The translations under genes and the position numbers were made by a program. From Trichobilharzia regenti (lineage: Eukaryota; Platyhelminthes; Trematoda; Strigeidida; Schistosomatidae): DNA of 64,000 nucleotides. The notes under the pieces were generated by a model. The model did not search any database, was not told the DNA's origin, and was given only the letters and a program-made list of their open reading frames with translations. Below are positions 32,816 to 43,900 of this stretch, piece by piece. Position 1 is the first letter of the stretch; each line of letters begins with the position of its first letter. The DNA lies in the NCBI GenBank assembly GCA_944472135.2, contig OX235263.1:23675379-23739378 (forward strand). The letters run 5' to 3'.

Positions 32816-33136
32816 ATGAATTTTCTGAACAACAGAAAATCAATAAGATCAATAGATTACAGTCCGAACTATATGTTTCTGATAATAGGCGTAAATATAA
32901 TACTAATAGATTCTATAGCAGGCCAAGGTAGCAATATTGGCTGGACCTGTTTTACCTGTTGTATTAATACATTGTGCAAACTCTTATACAGAATAACTGT
33001 TGACCACGAATGTTGTTGGACAGTTGACGAGAGCGGTATAACTGTGTATATGACCTTTCTGGCCTTATATCCTTTCAGGTTATATAGTAAAAGTGTGATT
33101 TTACTACTGAAAACTGGACTCATATCTGACTATTGA
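32816..33136 (+). CDS. Unrecognised 106-codon open frame
   Basis: Open frame with an ATG (MNFLNNRKSIRSIDYSPNY), a hydrophobic segment (MFLIIGVNIILIDSIAG) and several Cys (GWTCFTCCINTLCKLL, DHECCW). The minus strand is also open across 32869-33123, so openness alone is weak evidence. No family recognised. Confidence 0.2.
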   Translation: MNFLNNRKSIRSIDYSPNYMFLIIGVNIILIDSIAGQGSNIGWTCFTCCINTLCKLLYRITVDHECCWTVDESGITVYMTFLALYPFRLYSKSVILLLKTGLISDY

Positions 33137-33234
33137 TTTTTAAAATCACGGAATATGAACATAATATCAAAGGAGAAATGAAAAAGATACATTTGTACAT
33201 TTGTATGCATATATATATATATATATTATTGTTC

Positions 33235-33505
33235 CCTTGGGATTCTAGTGGAACATAGGGCTTCAACTGCACATCTCCACTTGCTTCTGTCTTCCTTCCA
33301 CTGTACTTTTCACCTCCATCCATGTTAGTCCATACTGTTTCAACTCCTCTTCACACGATCTCCTCCATGTCACCCTTGCACTGACGTCCCACTCACCGCT
33401 TCCCTTTCGGGTTCCACTCGAGCAATAGCCTGACCCACGATGTCACACAGCGGTCTCCTCGGCCAGTGCGCTGAGGATTACTAGCTCCCTAGTTTTCCAG
33501 CCGGT
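33235..33505 (-). mobile_element. RTE-like LINE 3' end
   Basis: On minus: the CTCAGCGCACTGGCCGAGGA (W.LRR) region, GCTATTGCTCGAGTGGAACC, then a basic C-terminus and 3' UTR CCCTATGTTCCACTAGAATC. A (TA)n tract lies beside it at about 33209-33226. Confidence 0.7.
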
Positions 33506-33649
33506 CCCAAGCCCAGATAAAGAGGGAGGGTTGGGGCGTGATGTTAGCAGCTCCGCCCCCGAAACTAAACCAAATCGTTACAGAAAAGTCAACGCACAAA
33601 TACATACATATATGTTGTACAGGAGTGATGAAGTCGCAGAACTGATTCC

Positions 33650-33890
33650 TATCGAAGATCAAATCAAAAAGACTAGAATTAAGGATTAAAATGTAATAAT
33701 AACAGAATAAATAGGAAGATGGGATAATAAACATGGTAGTGCGATATCTATTAAGAGAACTCATTGTTTATGATGGCCACAGTAAAGACAAAGTTCGGAC
33801 GTAGTCGTTTTGGATATACAACGTTTTCTTGAAGTTTCAGAATCTCTTATGCTTCAGCTTTTCAAAGATGTGTTCATCTCGCCCCTCTTG
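33650..33890 (-). mobile_element. PLE 3' end, minus arm of an inverted pair
   Basis: On minus: the C-terminal block TLYIQNDYVRTLSLLWPS followed by a stop and a 3' UTR (TAAACAATGAGTTCTCTTAA, TAGATATCGCACTACCATGT). The same C-terminal block and UTR start occur on plus at 34.20-34.27 kb. Confidence 0.6.
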
Positions 33891-33924
33891 AGGAATTTGA
33901 TCGGATAGAAACTTGAGGGACTAT

Positions 33925-34330
33925 TCAAGTGAAGTTGATTGTCGTGCGTTTACCAGACGTTCTTGTGAAAGGATCACGGGAACACCTTCCAGCATGGCTA
34001 ACAGAGAGAGAAAGTAGGAGTGTACTTGGCTCGGAAACAAAACATCTAGTGAACTCAGGATATTCAACACCATTTGAAACATCATTCAAAGTCATATACA
34101 CGATCCGATCAAACCCCTGAGAGGGAGTGAAATCAAGACATTTATTTGGGCATATCTGTGGTACAAATGATCCAATATCTCATGTCCACGCTATGTATTC
34201 AGAAGAAATACATCCAAGCTTTGTCTTTGCCATGGCCATCATAAACTACCAATTCTCTCAATAGATATTGTCTTATTATCTTTCTTATCCAAACTTCCTT
34301 TTTATTTTATTATTACTACACTTTTAATCA
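33925..34330 (+). pseudogene. PLE endonuclease, plus arm
   Basis: Frame 33929-34120: VVRLPDVLVKGSREHLPAWL, TERESRS, TKHLVNSGYSTPFETSFKVI. In the C-terminal block, QKKYIQALSLPWPS ends at a stop, followed by a UTR (CCAATTCTCTCAATAGATAT) matching the minus arm. It faces away from the minus arm; the two fuse near 33.9 kb. Confidence 0.65.
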
Positions 34331-34429
34331 CTAACTGCACAAAGAGTTCATTTTATCAGTAATTAGGATCCTACAATGTTATTCCTCCGATCTCCTTGTT
34401 TATTTATTATTATACCATTATTATTAATA

Positions 34430-35317
34430 CCCTAGGTTCAGAGTGGAACTTAAGGCTTCAACAACACACCTACATTTTCTCCTATTCTCTGGTGTCATCT
34501 TCAGCTTGCTAGCTCCACGATTGTCCGTAATCTCTCATCTCCTTCTCCAACTTGCATGATCTCCTACATGTCAGCCTCATACCAACCACCCACTCGTCGC
34601 TCCCCATCTGGATTCCACTCGAGCCTGCATCGCGCGTGATGTCAGTCGACAGCCTCCTCAACGTATGCCACACATATCCATCTCCATTTCCTCCTACATA
34701 TGCCTTCATTTAGCAATTAGCTCTCGCCCGTAGGTTTGTTCCCATGCAGCGAGTCAGAGTTTCTTTTTGCTAATTCTTTCTGACTGGACTGCTGGCTGGC
34801 CATTTATTCTTCAGTATAGAGCCAGCCAGCCAGCCAGCGAAGTGGGCAGTTGTTGATGAAAGTGTGCGACCTGTTAGAAATCCTGTTTGTGACATGCATT
34901 AGAAGTTTCCTAACCAATATAGAAGAATTGACTGACTTCACATTTGTGTTGAACACAATCCGAATCTTGTTCTTGATGCCTACTGAGTTATTGCAGAAGA
35001 TTTCCAAACTGGCTTCAGGTTGATGAAGACATATCTTCTCTTTTCGATTCTGAGTGGCTCTCTTTGACACCTTCATCCGTTTGGTTGGACTGTGGTTGAA
35101 ACGATGTTGCTGAGATAAGTGAAGGAAGTAGTCTCTGTCAAATCTCGCCTGTCGACGGTGATTAGTGCTGGTTTTTGTTGGTGTGGTGGGTTGGTTATCT
35201 TCATCACCTCCATCTTCTCTGTGTTCACCCGGAGTCCTGTCTCCCCTGACCTCCTCCTCTGCTAGTTTGCTAGTTTTCGCCAGTAGGTCTTCGAGTTTAT
35301 GTGATTTTAAGTCACCA
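34430..35317 (-). pseudogene. RTE-like LINE, post-RT region to 3' end
   Basis: On minus: KSHKLEDLLAKTSKLAEEEV (35300), the hinge with GEHREDGGDEDNQ, then KNKIRIVFNTNVKSVNSS and INNCPLRWLAGWLYTEE. A stop follows, then GDGYVWHTLRRLSTDITRD and a basic C-terminus (34509-34709). The 3' UTR ends near 34430. RT catalytic motifs are absent. Confidence 0.75.
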
Positions 35318-35450
35318 TTTGCGTCGGTGGCACAACGGTTGGGACTCTCACTGACCATGTACATGGTCCAGGATTCTCACGCCCTGCCGACGCACACCTG
35401 ATATCTATGGTCGGCCTGCTAAATTTGGGCTTCCGATATCATATGCTGTA
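35318..35450 (+). repeat. SINE-2 fragment abutting the RTE
   Basis: Head GCGTCGGTGGCACAACGGTT, damaged box B (CCAGGATTCTCACGC), body ACCTGATATCTATGGTCGGC, truncated after GGCTTCCGATATCATATGCT. It meets the upstream end of the minus RTE. Confidence 0.7.
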
Positions 35451-35454
35451 ATTA

Positions 35455-36355
35455 AAAATTTCTTCGACGCTTGGCCGGAAATAGTTTAGGAACTTCATGA
35501 TCCCTTTACAATATATACACAAATGTGCAGCCTCCTGTTTGATGTCTTCATCGCTGCAATCATCCTTTTCATTTTTCCTATTATTGATTTTATTAAGCAA
35601 CTTTCATGCGAATCATTTCTTCTTCGTAATTTTGCATATATTCAGTTGATTCTGATTGCTACTTTATTGGAATCGACTTGTATGCTTCAGTATTTCATCC
35701 CAGCATGAATAATTAAAATACGGTAAGTGACAAAAAATGAACAAAAAATTTCCTCTTACTAATGCTCATAAATTTCCGGCAAACGGAATGACAGTGAATA
35801 TATAGTTAGAACTCACAGAACACTAAAGTAAGCATCATTTTGAAAGACTTCAAGTTACTCAATTAACTGAATATATTTGTTTAGATATTTATCAATTATC
35901 GATTTAAAGATCACTACTCAATAAGTGCTAATCACATTGACCTTTTCAATAATTTGTTAGCTACATCAAGTAATTTTAATACTCATAGACCAGTGACTCA
36001 TTAAGTATCTCTCAAAATGATAGTTTACTCATACTGATAGTTCAAGTACCATGAATCATTAGTCTTAAAAAGTCTTAGCTATTGACGACATATTGATGAT
36101 ATTTTTTATGCTATCTTCCAACTTATTGGATCTCATTTTATCGACGTTTAATGAAAGGAACCAAGAGTTGAGAAAGCGATTTGCGTGAGAAAATCATTTT
36201 GTTGTTTAATACTCAAACTTCTTAATGGTTCCTCAGTTATTCTGGTACAGTGTTTTTACTGTTGAAGAAACGATATAAGATATCTGATCCAGGTTTCATT
36301 CAAATCAGAATAGAACCTGTGCACTGTGGTTGAGTATAAATGTCATTGCGGATAA
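35455..36355. other. No gene recognised
   Basis: AT-rich. An open frame at 35523-35708 is hydrophobic (FDVFIAAIILFIFPIIDFI) but lacks context. No window repeat identified. Confidence 0.45.
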
Positions 36356-36357
36356 AA

Positions 36358-36893
36358 ACTTATTTTGATAAATCCTCATAGTGTTGTTATACGACAGTAT
36401 TCACTGATGATGATGATGATGTCAGACTGTTAATTTCAGTTTCCGATGTAAAATAAAGTTAAATGCAGCTGTTGGTTCCTTTGACCCTTGCAAAATTGAC
36501 GATAGTGGGGATACAGAAATCAAGTCTGAAGTTAAGTATCTTGGGTTAATTCCTTCTTCTGACCTATCCTGGTCTTCCCGTGTCTTAGCAATTTCTAAAA
36601 GAATATTTCGTCTGACTTTTTACATTAGGAAGTTAAGGCACTCAGGCATAACCCAACCCCTCCTCTTACAGTTTGTCAACTCGTGAATCTTACCTATTCT
36701 TCTTTACTGTTCACCCTTATTATTATTATTCTCTCCTGGATTGCCTAAAAAAGACCATGTCATACTACGTAGAACTCTGAAGACTGTCAGTAGGGCCAGT
36801 GGTATTCTATCTCATTGAGCCATATCGTAGATATTGTCATTGATAGGCACTTGATGTCATGCAACAAATTTGCTAAGGGAATTTTGTCAAACT
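36358..36893 (+). mobile_element. CR1-like LINE 3' fragment, preceded by an inverted PLE-B tail end
   Basis: 36358-36415 is the reversed PLE-B terminus (TTTGATAAATCCTCATAGTG). From 36470 the plus strand encodes EVKYLGLIPSSDLSWSSR, RIFRLTFYIRKLRHSGITQP, SPGLPKKDHVILRRTLKTVS and NKFAKGILSNSEHPL. This is the same family as 2.5-3.7 kb, with stops. It ends exactly where the minus-strand PLE-A begins. Confidence 0.7.
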
Positions 36894-36894
36894 C

Positions 36895-38450
36895 TGAACA
36901 CCCACTCTGGTGGCTTTTGCTTTGGTAGGTTGGCTTGGAGGTATATGTTTTTTGATGAAATTCCGTGGATATCCATTCTTTTGGAAGACGTCCATGAGAT
37001 ACTTTTCTTCAATTTTCCTTAAGGTGGGAGTGCTGCAGTGAGTCCTTGCTCTCTTGAATAGTGTTTGTATGCAATTCCTTTTGTGTGTTATTGGGTTGTT
37101 GCTGTTGTAATTCAGTATTTGGTCTGTGTGAGTTGATTTCCTATAAACTTGAGTTTCTAATTCTCCTGTAGTTGTTCGCCTGACTAAGACGTCCAAAAAT
37201 GGTATTTTGTTCTCGGATTCCTCTTCTCTTGTGAATTTGATGTCGTTGAAGACGTTGTTTATTAAGTTGTGAGTTTTATCTAATTCGTTTCTTTTGATTA
37301 TTACAAATGTGTCGTCGACGTAGCGTATCCAAATCTTGGGTTTGATCTTTGGTAGAATTATGTTTTCGAGTCTTTGCATCACTGCTTCTGCAATCAAACC
37401 TGATATTGGCGATCCCATGGGTGTTCCTTTGACTTGTTCATATATTTGGCCGTTGAATTGGAAGTATGTTGTTAGGCATAGATTTATGCATTCCATCCAG
37501 CTTGTGTGTTGCATTTTTGATTGTTGTGGAAGTTGTTCGTCGTTGCTAAGTAATTGCTCCATGGTTTCTTTTGCTAGTTTTTGTCCGATGGAGGTGTATA
37601 ATGCTGTCACGTCGAAGGATACCATTATTTCTTGTTCATCTATTTGGATGCCTCTGATTTTCTCTAGGAATTGGATAGCAGAGTTGATGGAGTGATCGCA
37701 AGATTCCGTTAGGTGTTTTAGTTTTCTGTATAATTCTTTGGATAAATTATATGTTGGAGTTCCTGGGAGTGATACAATTGGTCGTAACGGGATATTTGCC
37801 TTGTGTATTTTGGGTCTGCCGTAGAATCGAGGTAGGACTGGTCCATTGGATTTCATTCGCCATTGGTCTTGTTTTGTGATCTGTCCAGTTTTGTGAGCTT
37901 GTTTAAGGTCCTTTGGATGCGGTTATCCAATGTTTGTATGGGATTTGTTGGGAGTTGTTGATATACATCTTCATCTTTGAGTAGTTCTTCAGCTTTCTTG
38001 GTGTATTCTTCTCTGTCCATGACTACTGTTGTTCTTCCTTTGTCGGCTGGTAAAATGACGATGTCCTTCCTATTTTTCAGCTTTTTGAGGGCCTTTAGTT
38101 CTTGAGCGTTGAGTTGTGTGTGTTGTCTTTTCTGTTTGACCATTGGTACAATTGTTTGGCGTATCTCTTCCTGTGTTTCCTCGTTCAAGTTTGATGATTT
38201 GAGTAATGATTCAAAGGCAGCGAAGAAATCAGTTTTTGAAGCATCTCCGGTGTTGTAGTTTAATCCTTTTTGTAGTAGTTGTTGTTCCATTTTTGATAGT
38301 GGTTGTTTTGATAGGTTGACTACGCAGTCTATGGGCGTATTGTCTGGTTGTTGTTTTCTAATCTTGGCTAGCTTGGTTTTGAGGACTCTTCGTCTTTGTT
38401 CTCTGTGTTTTCCAGTTGACAGTGTGATTCCGGTGATCAGAGTTGTCAGA
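36895..38450 (-). pseudogene. PLE-A: N-terminal domain, RT and connector, one frameshift
   Basis: Best-preserved PLE reverse transcriptase on minus. The N-terminal block (37900-38440) has VVNLSKQPLSKMEQQLLQKG, then KALKKLKNRKDIVILPADKG and VVMDREEYTKKAEELL. A single frameshift near 37900 leads to LPRFYGRPKIHKANIPLRPI, VSFDVTALYTSIGQ (motif A), GTPMGSPISGLIAEAVM (motif B), IRYVDDTFVII (motif C), IPFLDVLVRRTTTGE, VYRKSTHTDQILNYNS and connector CIQTLFKRARTH with KNGYPRNFIKKHI. It is truncated before the endonuclease. The N-terminal residues upstream of about 38450 in this frame are antisense endonuclease. Confidence 0.85.
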
Positions 38451-39030
38451 TGTTCCAGCGAAAACACTACATTGGCCAAAGTGGACGTCCCCTTCGTCTT
38501 CGTATCCACGAACATAAGTTAGCCGTCAAAAGACATGATATCCACTCCCTCATATCACTACATACAGACAACCGCGGACATCAATTCGACTGGGACAACG
38601 TTCAAATATTAGACAAAGGAGACAACAAGAATGCTGGAGAATTTTTAGAAGCCCATCTGGCATTCCAGTGAATCATCAATCAATAGACACATCGAGATAG
38701 ACAAAATTTATCAACCAATAAGAAAGAAACTTCACACACAAAGGGTCAAAGTTCAAATCAAAGAAACAGTCAGTTCCAATACAAGTAACCTAGAAGGTGT
38801 GAAAACACACATAAACAACCAATCACGTCCAAGGTCACCGACAAGGAGAGATGATTAACAAACTCGTGGAGAAATCTAAAAGCTCAATTCAAACTGAAGT
38901 ATGCGCTGAAGATGTCACCCAGTGGGGTGATGAAAGCTTCGCAAATTAACCATCCAGCTCAGAGAACAAAACCACATCAAAATCATCCACCTGAGCTACA
39001 AATCTTCTCTATCATATCTATATTTTTGAT
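38450..39030 (+). pseudogene. PLE-A endonuclease and 3' tail, head-to-head with the RT copy
   Basis: Frame 38450-38671 reads HYIGQSGRPLRLRIHEHKLA, then HDIHSLISLHTDNRGHQFDW and AGEFLEAHLAFQ: an intact-looking GIY-YIG core with YIG, R, EH and H.FDW. The tail 38700-39030 is the most complete PLE-A tail (TCAACCAATAAGAAAGAAAC, TGAAGATGTCACCCAGTGGG, GATGAAAGCTTCGCAAATTA). It starts exactly at the 5' end of the minus-strand RT copy. Confidence 0.8.
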
Positions 39031-39179
39031 CGAATATCGTAAATGTGGACAAATTCCTCTCGGGTTAATTTTGTTTTAATTTTTAATTTTATTTACACAT
39101 TGTGTAAATCAGATGCAATATTGTGACAAATGCTGAAAATTCCATTCTGTATTATAAGTATTGTTTTTGTAATAAAGTA

Positions 39180-39262
39180 GATTATTATCATTACTCCTCA
39201 TAATCATATCATATCAAGCTACTCACACAACTTTCCAACATCGTTTATGTGTTTCCGATGTC
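39180..39262 (-). repeat. Inverted PLE-B tail
   Basis: ACTCCTCATAATCATATCAT and AAGCTACTCACACAACTTTC are the reversed PLE-B end, directly preceding the plus-strand PLE-B copy, as at 10.73-10.85 kb. Confidence 0.6.
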
Positions 39263-39264
39263 TC

Positions 39265-40065
39265 TTTCGATAGAAAATGACAGATTTCTTGACAGACAGA
39301 AGAAGTATTGGTATTTAATAACTAACTATTCTATAAAGTGCATTAAGAAGATCGGAAAATGTCAGAAGCAAAATAAAATTAATGGTGAAACTACTAATGA
39401 TAACTAACATTAATAAGAGAGAATATACGGCATCTACTGTGGTTTTACCAATATAAGGAGGGAACTTCTGAGACTTTCCCTACGTAACATTCTTAACAAA
39501 GCAGGAATCATGGTGGTATTCAAACTTACAAACTCACTTAGGCTAGACAAGCTGTGTAGGTAGGTTAAAGAACACTTTAGGTCAACCCCATCAGACAAAA
39601 TAACATAATTGACAAAATACCTTGCGCAATGAATGTGAGTTGAGTCAACTTCATAGTCAAGTATTTCAGAAAACAGCTCAGCAATTGCACTACACATGCA
39701 TTAACACACAACCACACAATAGGGTGTTGGGAGAACACTGAAATTCTAAAAGGTAATATAGGTAGGTGGTAGGACGAAAAGGTTGATTACTGCATCTTTC
39801 TTTGTTCACAGAATCTACACTCAGCACAAGCAATAAAAATGAGTCATCAGCCATACCAGAGATATGCAGAATATTACCACCAATCAAATCAAAAGATGGA
39901 AAATAATGGAATCATATAAATGAAGTTGGAAATTTGTGTGAGTAACTTGATATGATATGAATATGAGCAGTAGTAATAAATTGTGCTCGAAATGTGGTCA
40001 TCAGTAAATACTGCCATATAACAACACTGTGAGACTTTATCAAAATAAATTTTTATCCACAATGA
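39265..40065 (+). mobile_element. PLE-B connector, endonuclease and tail
   Basis: Parallels 11.16-11.83 kb. Shared coding blocks are SALRRSENVRSKIKLMVK, then STVVLPI, RNECELSQLHSQVFQKTA and EICRILPPIKSK. It ends with NHINEVGNLCE and the tail GTGCTCGAAATGTGGTCATC, CAACACTGTGAGACTTTATC. Frameshifted. Confidence 0.65.
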
Positions 40066-40084
40066 TCCAACTTTTCTTTTTCAT

Positions 40085-40303
40085 TCCCACATAGCTTTAA
40101 CCTCTAAGATTCCAAGTTCCACTAGTCACCATGTTATTTTGTTCACGGGGTGGGCTTACTAACCTTGTCCTGCATCCTTGCCTCTTTTTTCCTATTTTAC
40201 TTGCGGCTTATAAATTAGGCACGGTTTAGGAATGCATCAGTCAGGAGTCGTACTCTGGACTACCAGCTTACCTGGCGAGCATTCTACCACTGAACTGCTA
40301 GTG
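40085..40303 (-). repeat. SINE-1
   Basis: On minus: head AGCAGTTCAGTGGTAGAATG, CTCGCCAGGTAAGCTGGTAG, damaged box B (AGAGTACGACTCC), body AATTTATAAGCCGCAAGTAA, 3' end CTAGTGGAACTTGGAATC. It ends at the start of the LTR. Confidence 0.6.
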
Positions 40304-40651
40304 TGTCAAGAGCTGTCCGCAAGACAAAATTGTAGAAAACAATTGACGTCGGTGTTTACGTCCCAAATCACAGTCATGAGGAAAAACAAGAACAACGCCT
40401 TACCTTGAGAAACTCAACATCCAATATCAGCAGACTTAGCGTGTGCAAATACGATTCTCAGATACATACTTAACTTTGTGAGCAACCGTCACAAGGAGTT
40501 TAGAATAACCTTCAGCAGGAAAAGAACCATTAATAAGACTTTGCTTCTCTACTAAAAATAATGAATAATATTGTACAAAAAATCTATAAATATCTCTTCA
40601 TTTTCTCAATAAACGACCTGTTCCCTGGCCCTTGCCATCTGTCGTCGTACA
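40304..40651 (+). mobile_element. LTR (diverged copy of the window's LTR family)
   Basis: Begins TGTCAAGAGCTGTCCGC and ends CCTGGCCCTTGCCATCTGTC followed by GTCGTACA. Internal landmarks shared with the 55.3 kb copy are GTTTACGTCCCAAATCACAG, a TATA-like CTATAAATAT near 40580 and AATAAACGACCTGTTCCCTG. Flanks AGTG/AGTA give only a 3 of 4 match. It lies directly upstream of a PLE RT frame in the same orientation. Confidence 0.65.
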
Positions 40652-41642
40652 AGTATTATCCAATTTACAGCAGGTTTATATTTTCAGCGATAAACTAAAA
40701 AGAATTATGTCAAAAAAAGAGGCAACAACGGCCTTCGAAAATAAAGTAAACAAGCACCTTAAGGGACTACTTAAAGAAGGGCTAATAGACAACAGCACCT
40801 ACAACGACCTTAAACCAAGGGGTTCGCGTGTGCCATTCATGTACGGTCAACCCAAAGTCCACAAAAGTGATGTACCAATGAGACCTATAATATCAATGGT
40901 GAAATCACCATGTCACAAACTGGCTAGATGGTTGGCCCAAAAGCTGGAACCCATTCGAAAAAAACTGGCAACTCACAGTATCAAAGATTCTTTTCAGTTT
41001 TCACAAGAATTAGACCAACTCGATATTTCAGATAGACTTCTCGTGTCATATGACGTTTGTTCACTGTTTACCAGCATACCCATCGAAGAAACGGTTAAAA
41101 TTATATGCCAACAGTCCGAACTGCTTCCTCTTCCAGAAAACGAGCTACGAAAATTGCTACTTCTATGTACAAAGAATATTCAATTCCGATTCAACAACCA
41201 GCTGTACCGGCAGATTGACGGGGTGGCTATGGGTTCACCTTTGGGTCCTGTTCTTGCTGACATATTCATGGCTCATCTTGAACAGACTCGAATGAACGAA
41301 GAAATAGAAAGAACCACCTATTACTGCAGATATGTCGACGACACGTTCGTGGTATGCAATGATATAGAACACGCGTTCGCAATGTTTGAGAAACTCAATG
41401 GAGCTCATCCCAATATTGCATTCACAATCGACTACGAAAAAAACAACCAATTCAAATTCCTTGACGTCAACATAAAAAGAAGAAACGACGGGATGATTCA
41501 AAAATCTATCTACAGGAAAGAAACCTGGACTGGTCAATACTTGAATTATCACTGCAAACATGTTCGTTCTTTCTCTCTTCAAACTAATAAAGGGAACCGG
41601 TTGCATGAAAAAGGATTACATTTAAAAATGCGTTTTATTTGA
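40652..41642 (+). pseudogene. PLE reverse transcriptase (near-intact RT frame, truncated)
   Basis: Longest uninterrupted RT frame in the window. In order: KVNKHLKGLLKEGLIDNSTY, PFMYGQPKVHKSDVPMRPII, LLVSYDVCSLFTSIPIEETV (motif A Asp), DGVAMGSPLGPVLADIFMAH (motif B), YYCRYVDDTFVVCND (motif C), FKFLDVNIKRRNDGMIQKS and RKETWTGQYLNYHC. After about 41565 similarity is lost (HVRSFSLQTNKGN) and a stop occurs at 41640. The N-terminal block, connector and endonuclease are absent. The reading start at 40632 lies inside the LTR, so the first residues are not element-derived. Confidence 0.85.
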
Positions 41643-41765
41643 CAATTTTTTGATCGTATTTTATAGAAGAATAAATATTTTTGAAGTTGCAGCAAAACCA
41701 TAAATTCAAACTAGTTGCCCAAACTTAAATAATCATAAATGTTGTAATCAGCTATTAACTTTTAG

Positions 41766-41890
41766 GTCCTGCGTTCCACCCCCTCTGGAGAATCCTAAAC
41801 CAAGAGGCAACAGGTGCCTTACGCTAACTGGTTTTCAACGATTCCCTAAATGATATCACTCAGCTCTTAACAAAATCTACTTTAAAAGGA
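41766..41890 (+). repeat. FB-HH plus-half fragment
   Basis: GGTCCTGCGTTCCACCC, GAGAATCCTAAACCAAGAGG, then GGTTTTCAACGATTCCCTAA and ATATCACTCAGCTCTTAAC retain the family order. The hammerhead region is degraded beyond pairing. Confidence 0.5.
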
Positions 41891-42024
41891 ATCACAATTC
41901 CAACAGAAAATCAAAGTTTTAAGCTTCTACTAGTAACATGATCTTGACATTCATACACAGATAATAAACAGAAGTATGAGGGAAATAGAATAGTAATATG
42001 TAGAAATAATGGAGTTTTATTGGG

Positions 42025-42150
42025 TATGAAAAATCACAAAGCGTGAATGCATCTGCACCATCATTGAGAATGAATTTCAGCCATATCACAAATTGTACCC
42101 AGCCTCCATTGGTTTTTACCATACCGAGGATCCCAACCACTCAGTCAAGA
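42025..42150 (+). repeat. Dispersed repeat G, second copy
   Basis: GTGAATGCATCTGCACCATC and CAGCCATATCACAAATTGTA match 13.87-13.92 kb. The interval 42150-42670 shows no gene. Confidence 0.5.
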
Positions 42151-42678
42151 TGTTGACACCTCCCTACGTGACTGACTGGCTGGCTTAAACTAGCTGTTGT
42201 GGATTTCATTGACTGATGAGGAAATGTTTTGGTTTGACCACCACTATCTCTCTTCAGACCTGATTGATGCTAAGTCAGCTATCATTCCCCGTCGAAGAAG
42301 GAGACACGGCTAGTCATATATAACACATTTCTTAGTCATCTAAATCAATGTTAGCGCCTTATATATTAAGCTAATCAATCATAAGATATACCTCTTCTTA
42401 CCGATTGGGCGCCTTTTTTGATTAAAGCAAGAACAACAGTTTTCGCAGAATAAAATGGTACCACCATCGGTTATTTCTGTGGCTTCTCATCATCTGCTTA
42501 TAGCCCAGAGTCATTATTAAAAATATCTACAGAAACAATTTTTACATACTTGTACAGAGTTCATTTTTTAACAAAAATACATATGTAATATTGAACAGTA
42601 TTCCGAACAGTAATGATCATGCACAATTGAAAATTTTGACATTACATAATCAGATGAAAGACAGGTGAAAATATCCAG

Positions 42679-42880
42679 TTACCAGGGCAAAGAAATACTG
42701 ATAACTGTTTCTTTCTGGATGCATAAATCAGGTTTCAGGCGCTTGATGGAGATGGCTTCATCAAACTGGAAGAGAAATGAGCTGTTTTGCCTATTGATAA
42801 TTCTGAACGATTTTGTGACATCCACTTGATGACCCGTGTCAAGCAGATCCCTGGCTATAGCACATTGCAGAGACAAGTGT
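42679..42880 (-). pseudogene. PLE endonuclease C-terminal fragment
   Basis: On minus: AIARDLLDTGHQVDVTKSFR, IINRQNSSFLFQF, then IKRLKPDLCIQKETVISISL and PW-stop, the intact C-terminal block of the PLE endonuclease. Confidence 0.7.
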
Positions 42881-43004
42881 TAGCTTTCAGTTTAATTTAT
42901 ATTTTGACTGAATAAAATAATTACGAGTCCTATATTTTACTACAAACCACTCCCAAACAGTTACATTTAGTTTATGGGATTTCTAGAGATCCTGAATAGT
43001 TTCA

Positions 43005-43480
43005 GTGAACATTACGTCAATAAACGACATCAGTAACAGAATCATTGAAAAACCGGGAGCACTGGATAGCTGTTCCGTTCTAGTTCAGGGTTCATTTAAC
43101 AGCTTACACTCAGGAAGTCAGCAGGAGTTGATCAAAATCCATACTGAAATGAATTCATATTCCTACAAAAACCCACCAGTTAAAGTAGACCTCCATACTA
43201 TCGGTGGAAGTAGTGGTTGACGAGGTACATTATGTCAAAGTGAATTCGACGTATGTTGACTGCATTGGTCGGTAATAGAGGTATACTACGAATCGGTGAA
43301 GTTGGGATTCACGAACCAATGAACGATCAAATATGCAGCCTAGATACCTTAAGGTTCATGGTTGTAATATCTGATGGGGTCCTGAATGCGCACTGATAAA
43401 GAGTCTGAAAATAGGACGAAACAGCTAGCCAATACTTTCTCTTTTCCAATGATCTCTCTGACAGATCTTGTTTCTAAACT
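43005..43480. repeat. FB-HH inverted pair, diverged
   Basis: Minus half (ACATCAGTAACAGAATCATT, GAGCACTGGATAGCTGTTCC) and plus half (GTTCATGGTTGTAATATC, AGTCTGAAAATAGGACGAAA, CAGCTAGCCAATACTTTCTC). Both hammerhead cores are destroyed. Confidence 0.55.
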
Positions 43481-43499
43481 AAATCTACATTGAGATTAA

Positions 43500-43900
43500 A
43501 TTTACGAATGAAATTCATGATAACATCGTGCTAATCATACAATGGGGCCTAACAACCAAAATACTGAAAAAATGAACAATGAGCAGTTTATTAATTCATA
43601 ATACTGAACAAATCTAAGTTAAATATACTTTACAATTGTTTTAATATACTTCGTCAACACAAAATGCATGCAAACAAAGAAGACTTTAATCATATTTGTT
43701 GTCTCTCTCTCTCTATGTAGGCGTGTGTTTGTGAACCTTTATATGAGTAGTACATACGGCTGAGGATATGCGTTGTCACGCTTTAAATTTAGCGCGCTTC
43801 TGGTTTTCCCGTCTTTCATTGGCTAGAATAGTGGCGGTCAATTAGATTTTTGATTTGTCATAGGTAGGTGCTATCGTGTGTAGTTTTGTGTGGTTGTGTT
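43500..43900. other. Low-repeat region with possible promoter features
   Basis: No window repeat recognised. A stretch around 43780-43870 is less AT-rich, with TTTAGCGCGCTTCTGG and a CCAAT-type box in CTTTCATTGGCTAGAATA (43815-43835). It precedes the candidate first exon at 43901. Confidence 0.3.

Noticed and set aside
37336..37695. 119-codon plus-strand open frame
   Set aside because: It is the antisense of the PLE-A reverse transcriptase palm, which has clear motifs on minus.
41235..41606. 123-codon minus-strand open frame
   Set aside because: Antisense of the PLE RT at 40652-41642, which carries motifs A, B and C.
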